From positions 1 through 64,000 of the forward strand of contig NZ_CALGWU010000063.1 in NCBI RefSeq assembly GCF_937936315.1: 64,000 nucleotides of DNA. The letters are read 5' to 3'. Positions 55,784 through 64,000 of the stretch are shown one piece after another. A program made the position numbers and the translations under genes. The stretch is from an uncultured Capnocytophaga sp. (GTDB taxonomy: Bacteria; Bacteroidota; Bacteroidia; Flavobacteriales; Flavobacteriaceae). The notes under the pieces were generated by a model. It worked only from the letters and a program-made list of their open reading frames with translations, was not told where the DNA came from and ran no database searches. How positions within the stretch are numbered: position 1 is the first letter of the stretch; each line of letters starts with the position of its first letter.

Positions 55784-55850
55784 TATTCAAATACGATTTT
55801 GCCAATAGAAATCTTTTGTATTAGTATGTTGCATTTTTAAATATTACCCT

Positions 55851-56171
55851 TTACCATAGACTTGTTTTGTATTTTTCTTTATAAAAAGTATTGAATAAGA
55901 CGAAAAACTCATCCAAAGCCTTTTCTTCAGTTTCAAATTTATAATAAAGGATATCAGCCCAGCCTCCACTACCTCCTACTTTATATTTTTCTTGTAGCCA
56001 TTCATAAAATTCTGTGTACAAGACTTGCTCTTTTGCTTCTTCTTTGATATATTCTTCTATATCACGGTAACACCATCCATCAATAAATACCTCAAGGCTG
56101 AATATACTATGTTTTCTAATGAACAGTTCAGGAATAGGTTTGATAAGTTTTATAAGATCTATAATAGTCAT
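55851..56171 (-). CDS. hypothetical small acidic protein
   Basis: The 106-residue soluble protein is rich in aromatic and acidic residues (VFIDGWCYRDIEEYIKEEAKEQ, GGSGGWADILYYKFETEEKALDEFF). Family unknown. Size and composition resemble immunity proteins, and a SUKH domain is encoded nearby. No toxin fragment is seen next to it. Confidence 0.45.
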   Translation of the reverse strand: MTIIDLIKLIKPIPELFIRKHSIFSLEVFIDGWCYRDIEEYIKEEAKEQVLYTEFYEWLQEKYKVGGSGGWADILYYKFETEEKALDEFFVLFNTFYKEKYKTSLW

Positions 56172-56253
56172 ATTGAAAATAGTTTTTGTTTCTGTGTGTT
56201 ATATTAGGTATAAAGTCTAAAGGATTTCTCTCACTGACTCGCACCAGCATACA

Positions 56254-56532
56254 TTACTCATCTGATATGTGCTTCATTCCTTTTTTATCAATTTTACAAC
56301 ACCATTTCACTTGTTTATAAAGTGGATTGATGCATTCTGTAACAAAACCACTTGCAACAATATCATCTCTATTATTTTGTTCATCATAATCAGGCTCAAA
56401 AATATCTATTTCTAAACCTTCTTTTAATAAAATTTCATTACCTTCATTATCTATTATCATATCTGATTGAGATAACAATATTTTGAAGTCATTAATTATT
56501 TCATTAAAGTTTACTTCTATTTTTGGTTTCAT
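56254..56532 (-). CDS. hypothetical small protein
   Basis: The 92-residue soluble acidic protein is of unknown family. The central IDIFEPDYDEQNNRDDIVASGFV and the C-terminal KQVKWCCKIDKKGMKHI suggest a small beta-rich fold. The 82-base gap to the next gene shows no terminator, so it may be cotranscribed with the 106-residue gene. Confidence 0.45.
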   Translation of the reverse strand: MKPKIEVNFNEIINDFKILLSQSDMIIDNEGNEILLKEGLEIDIFEPDYDEQNNRDDIVASGFVTECINPLYKQVKWCCKIDKKGMKHISDE

Positions 56533-56577
56533 ATTACTTATTTTTTATACATCTTTATCTTTTAAGTCCAAGATAAA

Positions 56578-56720
56578 AATGTTGCTTATTTCCTTCGCTA
56601 GCGCGAGCTAAAGTGTAAATTTGTAATAGAGCTACAAGCTCTTGGGATGATAGGCACGAGCTAAAGTCGCTGAGTCCCTGCAAGCGAGTATGTGACTCGC
56701 GCCAGTGGGGGTACAACTTA
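56578..56720. repeat. non-coding region with repeated GCGAGCTAAAGT-like words
   Basis: Two copies of CGAGCTAAAGT and several short inverted segments (GCTAGCGCGAGC, GAGCTACAAGCTC) occur here. They lie in a 345-base gene-free stretch upstream of the peroxiredoxin. The rest of the gap is AT-rich. Confidence 0.45.
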
Positions 56721-56877
56721 AATTGCAACTCACATTAAATGAATACGCAAATATACTAAAATTTAAATCATTTCAGCTAAATATTTGCCATAAAATAGAT
56801 AAAAATCTACCTAAGAAAGTTAGATCAGCGGCATAATTTTTGATAATATTTTACAGATTTTTAATTTTATTTAACTA

Positions 56878-57474
56878 ATGAAAATACTTAAAACACTATT
56901 ATTTGCTGTCCTATTGACAGTAGTGCCTATTTATGGGCAAGATGCTTCCAAAGCACTAAAAGTAGGCGATAAAGCACCTAATTTTACACTTAAAAATGCT
57001 TTAGGCAAAAAAGTAAAACTCTCTGCTTTGTTAAAAAAAGGAAATGTGGTACTTACTTGGTATCGCGGCGGTTGGTGTCCGTACTGCAATCGTGCGTTAC
57101 AAAGCTGGCAAGAAGCCTTACCCGAACTCAAAGCTCAAGGGGCTATTTTTATAGCTTTAACCCCTGAACTTCCTGATTATAGCTTATCAACCAAAGAAAA
57201 ACATCACTTGCAATTTGAAGTTCTGACGGACCTTAATAATGAGGTTGCGCGTTCTTACGGATTGGTTTTCACTTTAGATGAAGCCACTGCCACTCGCTAT
57301 GAGCAAGGTTTTGGTTTATCAGTTTATAATGGTAATCATTTGAACCAACTACCTATGCCTGCTACTTACATTATTGATCAAAAAGGGGTGATACAATATG
57401 CTTTTGTCAATCCCGATTACACCCAAAGAGCTAATCCTGAAGAGGTTATTAAAAAGTTAAAGGAAATGAAGTAA
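56878..57474 (+). CDS. secreted peroxiredoxin-like (AhpC/TSA) protein
   Basis: The 198-residue protein has a signal peptide ending at IYGQ. The thioredoxin-fold AhpC/TSA domain carries LTWYRGGWCPYCNRAL, with a CPYC motif near residues 67-70, and later LPMPATYIIDQKGVIQYAF. It probably reduces peroxides or acts as a thiol oxidoreductase in the periplasm. The CxxC arrangement is that of the peroxiredoxin-like family and not classical 2-Cys AhpC. Confidence 0.82.
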   Translation: MKILKTLLFAVLLTVVPIYGQDASKALKVGDKAPNFTLKNALGKKVKLSALLKKGNVVLTWYRGGWCPYCNRALQSWQEALPELKAQGAIFIALTPELPDYSLSTKEKHHLQFEVLTDLNNEVARSYGLVFTLDEATATRYEQGFGLSVYNGNHLNQLPMPATYIIDQKGVIQYAFVNPDYTQRANPEEVIKKLKEMK

Positions 57475-57484
57475 ACAAAAATCT

Positions 57485-58291
57485 TCACTCTTTACTAAAA
57501 AACAATCGTCTCTCTTTCACTAATATATAGCCCATCAGTAGGGCGAACAAGCCTGTTTGTATCAGTTTGCTATCGGGGTGGGTGGCGAAGATTTCGTTGG
57601 AAATATTGGCTACCAAATGGAATAATATGGCTACCAGCACGTTGCGCCCCGATTTGTAATACAGCCAGTTGATGATAAACACAAAGGCAAACAGACTTAC
57701 GAAAAAGTTGGCTGTATAGAGCCACCCTTCCGCTTGTATGTTGCTTTGGTAGTAGTCTTTTATGAAGAACAAGGGCAAATGCCACAACCCCCAATACACG
57801 GTAAAGATGAGCGATGAGGTGAACAAGCTCCACCTACTGCGCAAGGCATCAGTGCCGTAAGTATGCCAAGCCAATTCTTCGACCACTGGCGCCAAACAAA
57901 GTACAAACCAAGCGTTGAAAGGTGCTGAACTAAAACTGGGTTGCCCTGAAATGTAAAACTGGTCGAGACTATGCCCTAAGTCCAATGAAAGTAGCTGTGC
58001 CACCACAATGGAAAGGGGTGGAAACAAGAGGGTAATCCAAAAATAGCGGTTGGTGAGCAATTTTTTGCCTACAAAACGCCCTTTGAGGTCGGATAAGAGC
58101 TCTTTATTGCGTGTAAATAGGTAGGTAGCCACTCCCATAGGCGCTAACAAGCCTGCTAACTCAAAAAAGCCTGTCCAAAAAACATTAGGCGCTTTTGGTT
58201 GGTGACTCCAATAAGCCACCACAAACCACAATACCCAAGGAATCACAAGGGAAAGGATGAAAAACAAAATAGGGTGATTATATTTTTTCAT
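57485..58291 (-). CDS. CPBP-family intramembrane metalloprotease-like protein
   Basis: The 268-residue membrane protein has about eight helices. The CAAX/bacteriocin-processing family motifs are visible: EELAWHTYG (the EExxxR-type glutamates, with the usual arginine position changed), FTVYWGLWHLPLF and the conserved histidine in AILFHLVANISN. Members process prenylated proteins or peptides or confer bacteriocin self-immunity. Its specific role is unknown. Confidence 0.82.
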   Translation of the reverse strand: MKKYNHPILFFILSLVIPWVLWFVVAYWSHQPKAPNVFWTGFFELAGLLAPMGVATYLFTRNKELLSDLKGRFVGKKLLTNRYFWITLLFPPLSIVVAQLLSLDLGHSLDQFYISGQPSFSSAPFNAWFVLCLAPVVEELAWHTYGTDALRSRWSLFTSSLIFTVYWGLWHLPLFFIKDYYQSNIQAEGWLYTANFFVSLFAFVFIINWLYYKSGRNVLVAILFHLVANISNEIFATHPDSKLIQTGLFALLMGYILVKERRLFFSKE

Positions 58292-58327
58292 AAGTAAAAA
58301 GTGAATAATGAATAGTGAAAAGTGCCT

Positions 58328-58340
58328 GTGCGGCTCGCAC
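58328..58340 (-). repeat. AGC-loop hairpin (GTGCG/CGCAC), partial repeat
   Basis: GTGCG-AGC-CGCAC on the minus strand overlaps the last base of the TonB receptor stop codon. The flanking CTTTGCCAAAG boxes are missing. AAGTGAATAATGAATAGTGAAAAG words lie beside it. Confidence 0.6.
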
Positions 58341-60679
58341 TAGAATTCTATTTTATAACTGATATTTGGTATGATAAGGGTAGCTTTGCTGAGCTCTATC
58401 TGTCCGGTTTGGTAATTGTAATTATGGTCGATATAGATAGGCGCTCCGAGTACATTCTTCATTTGGAAAGAGAACACGCTACTGCTCTTGCGGTGGTTGA
58501 TGCGGTAATTCACAGTAAGGTCGGCGTAGGTAAGGGTGCTGAATTGCTCACTAAAAGCCCGACTTTCATCGTATATCACGCGTTTTTGGGCTACCGATTG
58601 GCTTTCTAAAATCGGACTGTAACGCTCACCTCCGGTTACACTCACACGCGCATTCACATCAAGCACCTTGCGGTTATTGGCAAAATAGAACTCTTTACCA
58701 AAAAGGGCATTCAGCACAAAACCTTTGTTATAGCGCGTATTACGCCACACATTATCCCCCGCTTTATATTCGGATTTGAAGATAGAACCCGTGATAAGGT
58801 AATAATAATTATCAGCCAAAAAGCGCTCCAAAGTAAGGTCGATACCATAATTGCGTCCTTTGGTATTATTCACGAGTGCTTTGTTGAGATACAACGCTCG
58901 TCGCAAATTGATAAGCGAGTAGCTGGTACCCTCTTCCCCTGGGATATTCCACAGATATTGATAATAGGCTTCGGCTTTGAAACGCAATTTATCGGTAAGT
59001 ATCCAGTCGTAGCCTAACACAAAATGATGTGCATCGCTCAGCTTCAAATCCTTATTCACAGCTACACCCCCTACTTCTATCATATACACATTCAAATCTT
59101 CGGGCTGAGAGTGTTTGCCATAACCGAAACTCAAACTGTGTTTGTCGGAAAGTTTCCAAGCCAATCCTGCCCTACTTTCAAGAGAAAGTTCTTTATTCAA
59201 ACCAAAATAGTGAGTGCGCAACCCTACGTTAGCCAAAAGTGAAGGTGATAGCTGGTATTTGAGTTGGGCATAGCCTTCGGTAAGATGTGTATTGCCTACC
59301 GAATTGACGATACGCGCATAAGTGGAAGGGACATAATCCTATGCAGCGCTGAGGTTATACTTGTAGAAAAGTTGTTTAGATGAAATCCCTACTTTTAAAG
59401 TAGCCAAAGGAGAGAGTTTATGAGTGAGCGAGGTCGCCAAAGTGAGTGTTCCGTTTTGTTTTTTAAGTCGGCTGTCGGGGGTGAATACTGAAGCGTCATC
59501 TGAAAGGTAATCGGTGCTAATACGGTCGTCAGTGCCCGAAAAAGCGAGGTGTGATTCTACAAAACTGCGCTCGCCAGCGGTGATTTGGTGGTGCAAACCC
59601 ACAGTGCCCACGTAAGTTTCCCAATTGTTATTTATGCGGTCAATATCAGTTTTCCAGTCGGCAGGAGCCTTTAAAGCATCTTTATGAGTGTTGTCAATCC
59701 CCCCGATACCCCAAAGAGAGAATGTACCTGCTTTTTCAGTAGGGAAATTCAATTTAAAGGAAAGGTCTTGGTACTTAATACGCTGACCGGTTTTGTTGAT
59801 TTTCAAATCGCTGAGTAATCCCAAAGTAGAATAGCGATAGTTGAAGAGATAAGAAGAACCTTTGGCACGTGAAAGCGGACCTTCGGAAGCAAAATCGAGT
59901 CCTAATACGCCCACTTGTGCCGTATGCTCGTAGCGGGAAGTGTTACCAGTGCGCATTTTCACATCAAAAACAGCTGCGAGCGCATTGCCATACTCGGCAG
60001 GGAAAGCCCCTGTAAGAAAATCGGAATTGCCAATCACCTGATTGCTAAAAAGCGTCACCAGTCCGCCCCCGATGACGTTCCCCCCAGAAAAATGCTGAGG
60101 TGAAGGGATTTCCACACCTTCCAATCGCCATTGCACGCCTTGCGGAGCATTACCGCGCACGACAATAGAGTTGTCCTGCAAATTACCGGTAGAGACCCCC
60201 GCAAAGGCAGAAGCCAAACGCGCAGGGTCACTAAGTCCGCCAGCATAACGCTGTGTTTCCTCTACCGAAAAGGTACGGGCACTCACGGTAGCCATTGCAT
60301 TGAGGGCTTTCTCCTTGCGGATACCCGCTACTACCTCCACGCCTTCAAGCTCAGTGGCAGCTTCTTTCAGAGCAATACTAAGCACTACTTCTTTGGCTGA
60401 AGTAATGAGCAGTTCGGGAATCACGCGGCTCTCATAGCCTATATAAGAAATTTCCAAACTCACCCTTCCTAAGGGGAGGTTAGTAATCGAAAAATTTCCC
60501 GCCTCATCGGTAGTTGTACCGATAACTGGCTGAGAGTTTTGCACCACTATGGTAGCCCCTATGAGTGGTTCGTGAGTACTTTGGTCATAAATAGTACCCC
60601 TAAGTGTTTGGGTAATATCTTGTGCAGGTGCTACGAGCGGAAGCACCAAAAAAAGAGCGATGTTCAAAAAGGTTTTCAT
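58340..60679 (-). pseudogene. TonB-dependent receptor interrupted by one in-frame TAG
   Basis: Read as one frame this is a 779-codon outer membrane receptor: signal peptide to PAQ, carboxypeptidase-regulatory-like domain (about 24-105, GTIYDQSTHEPLIGATIVVQ), plug (VVAGIRKEKALNAM to about 240) and barrel ending in ISYKIEF. Codon 447 is TAG (minus strand, 59341-59339), directly after YKYNLSAA. The frame then resumes without shift (DYVPSTYARIVNSVG). One C-to-T change from CAG would explain it. It may be a recent nonsense mutation, a sequencing error or, less likely, readthrough. No SusD partner is adjacent, so an iron, haem or vitamin receptor is possible. Confidence 0.85.
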
Positions 60680-60705
60680 TGCGTAATACTTTTAAAATTC
60701 TGGGG

Positions 60706-60713
60706 CAAAAGTA
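60706..60713 (-). promoter_or_regulatory. -7 box of the TonB receptor gene
   Basis: TACTTTTG on the minus strand lies 26 bases before the start codon. No clear -33 is seen. The stretch from here to 60910 holds AATTGACAATTGA-type repeats and no gene. Confidence 0.45.
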
Positions 60714-60910
60714 CAGCGCAAAATGAAGTGCATCGCCCAAGCGTGAGGGAATGGACGTAATTGTAATGAACAATTGATAATTGACAATTGACAAATGGTA
60801 GTGACGCAAGGGGTTAGGGAAGTTTTGTTCGTGGGAAGAATTGTGCGGGGTGTACAAGTCTGAAGTAGTGAAAAGAGGGGGTAGCGTGAGGAAATGGACG
60901 CTTTTTTTAT

Positions 60911-61840
60911 TTACCAATGTGCTAATTTAGCAATTATTAAATCGGAATATTGTTTTTTCATTTCGTCAGAAAGAAAACTACGTTCAATACACTCTTGCCA
61001 AGTGGGAAGTATTTTGGCAAATCGCTGGTAAATAGCAGTTACTGTTTTTTCGTTTATTTGTAAGGACTTTGCTAGGTTATCAAAATCAGTACGTTTGAGG
61101 CGATTTTTCTTACCATTGATAGTAAGGGCGCTTTCTTCTTCATCTAGAAGTACTAAAAAAGTGCTGAGCAAGTCGTAAGCAGGACTGAGTTCGTACTGCC
61201 CTAAAGGGTTTTCAATAAGGGCATAGTTTTTTAGATGCATATCGGTATTTCCTGTGAGATAGCAAAAGAGTACTAACTCAAAAAGACGTTGCTGTTCGTA
61301 GCCTTTGTTGGTAGTAAATTGTCGTACTAACTTGCCTATTTTCTCTACCGAACCTCTGTATTTGTGTTCAGTAAGCGTTTCGGTTAGCTGACAGAAATCT
61401 TCGACAGCTATTTTTTGTCCGTTCTGCCTATCAAATCGGCCTGTAATATAAGCTAATTCGCCTGACGAAAGACGAATAAGCGAATGTGCTGCAGTGCGTA
61501 TCCCTGCTATTTCGGCTAAGTGCATTGTAAGGTCTTCGTTTTCGGGCAAACAAGGATATTGCTCTGAAGGAGGCTTCAGTATATAATCGCCGTAAAGACC
61601 TACTAATGTAAGGCGTGGGGTTTCATTTCTTGTTTTTTCTAACTGCAACGACAATTTTGGTTGTACTCCCGTAACAGCTATACTCCTTACAATGATTTCC
61701 TTGGCAAGGGTTTCTAATTGTTTATTGTTTAAAGTCAATAGCGGAGGGGTAGCACTTCCAAAAAATTGTTTGCTACAAGCCTTGTGAAAGTCAGTTTCAT
61801 TGGCATTTAATTCTTTATAACAAAATAAACACTTAGGCAT
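60911..61840 (-). CDS. hipT: HipT-like serine/threonine kinase (HipA C-terminal type)
   Basis: The 309-residue kinase of the HipA family lacks the N-terminal subdomain, which is encoded separately upstream. A small cysteine motif (C4-x2-C7...C22) precedes the kinase. The glycine-rich loop is SIAVTGVQPK (53-62), a nucleotide-contacting lysine is in DYILKPP (K89), the catalytic loop is GNTDMHLKN (D200) and the metal-binding residue is in PAYDLLS (D223). HipA and HipT toxins phosphorylate aminoacyl-tRNA synthetases and halt translation. The target here is unknown. The gene overlaps the hipS-like gene by 8 bases. Confidence 0.85.
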   Translation of the reverse strand: MPKCLFCYKELNANETDFHKACSKQFFGSATPPLLTLNNKQLETLAKEIIVRSIAVTGVQPKLSLQLEKTRNETPRLTLVGLYGDYILKPPSEQYPCLPENEDLTMHLAEIAGIRTAAHSLIRLSSGELAYITGRFDRQNGQKIAVEDFCQLTETLTEHKYRGSVEKIGKLVRQFTTNKGYEQQRLFELVLFCYLTGNTDMHLKNYALIENPLGQYELSPAYDLLSTFLVLLDEEESALTINGKKNRLKRTDFDNLAKSLQINEKTVTAIYQRFAKILPTWQECIERSFLSDEMKKQYSDLIIAKLAHW

Positions 61841-62162
61841 TATTTTCTGTTTTTGGTATTACTGATACACATCCTATACAATCTTTGCACATTGCCAAAA
61901 GTAGTGCAAATCGGTCGCGAGGATTGAGTTTCCAATTATCGGTGGCAATTTGCAGTAGCCAGCCTTCGGGTATGAGTCCATCAAAAAAAGGAAAAAGTAC
62001 CCTATTATGGTAAGGTGCAGCTTGTAAGGGTAGGGTAAGGCTAATAGGCTTGGCTTGTGGCAGTGCCAAATAATCCTCATCATACACAAAATGATAACCT
62101 TCCTCGTCTTCACTAAGGAGTCCTGCTAATTGATTTTTGTAATATATAACAGCTTGTTTCAT
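61833..62162 (-). CDS. hipS: HipS-like protein (separate HipA N-terminal subdomain)
   Basis: The 109-residue protein matches the HipA N-subdomain-1: a small beta domain with LAGLLSEDEEGYHFVYDEDYL, PISLTLPLQAAPYHN and FPFFDGLIPEGWLLQ. In E. coli O127 HipBST the equivalent HipS is the antitoxin that blocks HipT. By analogy this may neutralise the downstream kinase. It overlaps both neighbours (4 bases with hipB, 8 with hipT). Confidence 0.8.
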   Translation of the reverse strand: MKQAVIYYKNQLAGLLSEDEEGYHFVYDEDYLALPQAKPISLTLPLQAAPYHNRVLFPFFDGLIPEGWLLQIATDNWKLNPRDRFALLLAMCKDCIGCVSVIPKTENNA

Positions 62163-62359
62163 TTCTCAATAAGGGTTATTACCCCTACTTCGGCACCAAA
62201 GAGGGCTAATACTTGATTTACTTTATCTAAGCGCAAGGTGCTTTTGCCTTGCTCTAATTCGCGTACAAAACGCAAACCTACTCCTGCACGCATTGCCAAT
62301 TCGGTTTGTGTGAGTTTTAGCTGTTTGCGCCTTTCCTTTACAAAAGAAGCTATGTTCAT
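62159..62359 (-). CDS. hipB: HipB-like XRE-family repressor
   Basis: About 66 residues forming a single XRE helix-turn-helix (RRKQLKLTQTELAMRAGVGLRFVRELEQGK). It represses the operon and, in HipBST systems, assists HipS. The ATG at 62359 is preferred over a TTG three codons upstream. Candidate operators lie 42-105 bases upstream. Confidence 0.85.
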   Translation of the reverse strand: MNIASFVKERRKQLKLTQTELAMRAGVGLRFVRELEQGKSTLRLDKVNQVLALFGAEVGVITLIEK

Positions 62360-62400
62360 AATTAACAAATTGACTAATTAACACATTATGCTAATTAGTT

Positions 62401-62460
62401 TATACCTTTTCGGGTACAAAGATAAATAAAATTATCAAATATACACCCTTTAGGGTATAT
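62401..62460 (-). promoter_or_regulatory. hip promoter with two candidate HipB operators
   Basis: A -7 box (TATCTTTG on the minus strand, 62417-62424) is flanked by two related inverted repeats: TACC-N6-GGTA (62403-62416) and ACCC-TTTA-GGGT within a TATA-bounded palindrome (62441-62460). They have the form of HipB-type operators. Confidence 0.6.
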
Positions 62461-62570
62461 TTTTTATAAAAAATCTCTCATCTCATTAAAACACTCTTGT
62501 ATTTTGTTTTTTATAGTCAAACAAAAATAGATTACAAATAAATAAACTTACTTTTAAGGGCGTTTGCAGC

Positions 62571-62594
62571 ACATACCCAGCTATCGCTGGCTTT
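62571..62594 (+). repeat. dispersed repeat, short copy
   Basis: ACATACCCAGCTATCGCTGG is a shortened relative of the elements at 29270 and 45160. Confidence 0.45.
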
Positions 62595-62616
62595 CTTACA
62601 TAACATACTCTGAAAG

Positions 62617-62648
62617 TAATTAATTCAACTAGCAAGTTGAATTAATTA
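62617..62648 (-). terminator. hairpin overlapping the glnN stop codon
   Basis: A 14-base-pair stem (TAATTAATTCAACT) with an AGCA loop includes the stop codon region of the glutamine synthetase gene. It probably terminates that gene. Confidence 0.7.
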
Positions 62649-64000
62649 AACAACAATTCGCGGTATTTGGTGAGTGTCCAAAGTTCATCGTCTACCATAA
62701 GTTCGAGTTTGTCGCAATGGTAGCGTATTATCTCAAAGAAAGGTTTGACCTTATTGCAATAAGCATCGGCTTTGGCTTCAAAGTCGGGAAGGTGATTGGC
62801 GTGCTTGCGCGCCTCCACCATTGCCTCTACCTGACTGTGGATCACCTTGATATGCTCGGAAATATGGCGTATGAGCTCTAATTGCTCGGCAGCGACTTCT
62901 TGGTAGCTATCGCCAAATATTTCTTTTAAGCCTTTCACGTTTTCAATAAGGGTATTTTGGTAGCGCACGGCTGTTGGCACCACGTGATTGCGAGCAATAT
63001 CGCCTAATACACGTGATTCTATCTGTACGGTTTTCACGTATTCTTCTAAGCCAATTTCATAACGCGCCAAAAGCTCTACTTTGCTCAGTACCCCTGTACT
63101 TTCAAACAAAGCCACAGCCTTCTCACTGATGTTTTCTTTCAGTGCCTCAGGTGTCGTCTTATGATTACTCAAACCACGACGGGCAGCCTCTTCCTCCCAT
63201 TCTTTGCTATAGCCGTCGCCCTCAAAGCGTATTTTCTTACTTTCCTTGATGTAACGGCGCAATACTTTAAAAATCGCATCTTCTTTCTTCTTGCCCCCCT
63301 CTATAAGCGCATCAACGGCTTTCTTGAAGTCGGTGAGTTGCTGAGCTACAATGGTGCTCAGTACCATTGTAGGCTTGCCACAGTTGGCTTTAGAGCCCAC
63401 TGCACGGAATTCGAACTTGTTGCCCGTAAAGGCGAAAGGAGAGGTGCGATTGCGGTCGGTAGTGTCGAGGAAGAGGTCGGGTATTTTGCCTACTACATTC
63501 AGTTTGAGGTCGGTTTTTTCCTCAGGAGATAAGTTATCGGATGATACTTCTAAGGCGTCCAACACTTGGGTAAGCTGTTCGCCTATAAACACCGATACAA
63601 TGGCAGGCGGTGCTTCGTTGGCACCTAATCGGTAATCGTTAGTCGCCGATGCCACTGAGGCTCTTAACAAAGGCTCATATTCGCATACTGCCTTGATAGT
63701 GCAGATGAAGAAAGTGAGGAATTGCAGGTTCTTGATAGGTGTTTTGCTGGGCGCTAAGAGGTTTACGCCCGTATCAGTAACCAGCGACCAGTTGTTATGT
63801 TTGCCCGACCCATTGACTCCTGCAAAGGGTTTTTCGTGAAATAGGATTACAAAGTCGTGGCGCTCGGCTACCTTGCGCATCACGTCCATCAGCAAAGAGT
63901 TTTGATCGACAGCAAGGTTGGCTTCTTCAAAAATAGGCGCCAACTCAAACTGGTTAGGCGCGACCTCATTATGGCGCGTTTTGACGGGGATCCCGAGCAA
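62642..64000 (-). CDS. glnN: type III glutamine synthetase, C-terminal part
   Basis: 452 residues are visible and the 5' part lies beyond the window. The enzyme makes glutamine from glutamate, ammonia and ATP. The type III hallmarks are clear: RHNEVAPNQFELAPIFEE, VNGSGKHNNWSL (substrate-binding loop), RTSPFAFTGNKFEFRAVGS and a long helical C-terminus (about 700 residues in full-length members). It is central in Bacteroidetes ammonium assimilation. Confidence 0.93.
   Translation of the reverse strand: MLGIPVKTRHNEVAPNQFELAPIFEEANLAVDQNSLLMDVMRKVAERHDFVILFHEKPFAGVNGSGKHNNWSLVTDTGVNLLAPSKTPIKNLQFLTFFICTIKAVCEYEPLLRASVASATNDYRLGANEAPPAIVSVFIGEQLTQVLDALEVSSDNLSPEEKTDLKLNVVGKIPDLFLDTTDRNRTSPFAFTGNKFEFRAVGSKANCGKPTMVLSTIVAQQLTDFKKAVDALIEGGKKKEDAIFKVLRRYIKESKKIRFEGDGYSKEWEEEAARRGLSNHKTTPEALKENISEKAVALFESTGVLSKVELLARYEIGLEEYVKTVQIESRVLGDIARNHVVPTAVRYQNTLIENVKGLKEIFGDSYQEVAAEQLELIRHISEHIKVIHSQVEAMVEARKHANHLPDFEAKADAYCNKVKPFFEIIRYHCDKLELMVDDELWTLTKYRELLFN

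Noticed and set aside
58340..59236. Independent 298-residue protein from a TTG start
   Set aside because: The frame continues upstream across a single TAG into the TonB receptor N-terminal part. It is the receptor's C-terminal barrel.

Overview
This window is chromosomal DNA of a member of the Bacteroidetes, most likely the family Flavobacteriaceae, with Capnocytophaga as the best guess. The evidence is two SusC/SusD loci, promoters of the Bacteroidetes type (TTTG about 19-20 bases before TAnnTTTG), a type III glutamine synthetase, and a tyrosine ammonia-lyase that closely resembles the Flavobacterium johnsoniae enzyme as I remember it. The dextran locus would suit a dental-plaque organism. 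The genus is inferred, not shown.

Layout. 1-6.2 kb: an AT-rich array of truncated toxin C-terminal fragments alternating with immunity-like genes, three of them mosaic beta-propeller proteins. 6.2-9.8 kb: a phosphate-scavenging set (class A acid phosphatase, porin O/P-like channel, histidine acid phosphatase). 9.9-20.2 kb: a SusC/SusD operon ending in a NagX-like membrane protein, then a convergent ECF sigma factor and an FHS-family sugar permease. This suggests uptake of an amino-sugar glycan, but no glycoside hydrolase is present. 20.5-25.2 kb: a histone-deacetylase-like hydrolase, a small barrel-like protein, YggS, and a tyrosine ammonia-lyase plus FabG-like reductase pair. 25.3-29.2 kb: a large SF1 helicase with a nuclease-like tail. 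29.4-31.9 kb: an AT-rich accessory patch of small unknown genes with an orphan toxin tail. 32-36 kb: a secreted TPR protein, an AraC/GyrI regulator and a membrane protein.

36.4-50.5 kb is a dextran utilisation locus: SusC, SusD, a SusE/F-like binding protein, GH66 dextranase, SusB-like GH97 alpha-glucosidase and a likely regulator. galE follows. 51.7-56.6 kb is another accessory patch: a PIN-domain pair, two NAD-binding paralogues of which one is fused to a SUKH immunity domain, a CDP-alcohol phosphatidyltransferase and small unknown genes. 56.9-60.7 kb holds a peroxiredoxin-like protein, a CPBP protease and a TonB-dependent receptor interrupted by one in-frame TAG. 60.9-62.4 kb is a three-gene hipB-hipS-hipT-like module with two candidate operators. 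The window ends inside glnN.

Non-coding sequence is unusually structured. One intergenic repeat family carries a short hairpin with a constant AGC loop and compensating stem changes. Several gene leaders contain degenerate tandem 7-base words downstream of the predicted promoter. An extended TTTGCTAA motif recurs at the -33 position. I saw no rRNA, tRNA, CRISPR array or insertion sequence.
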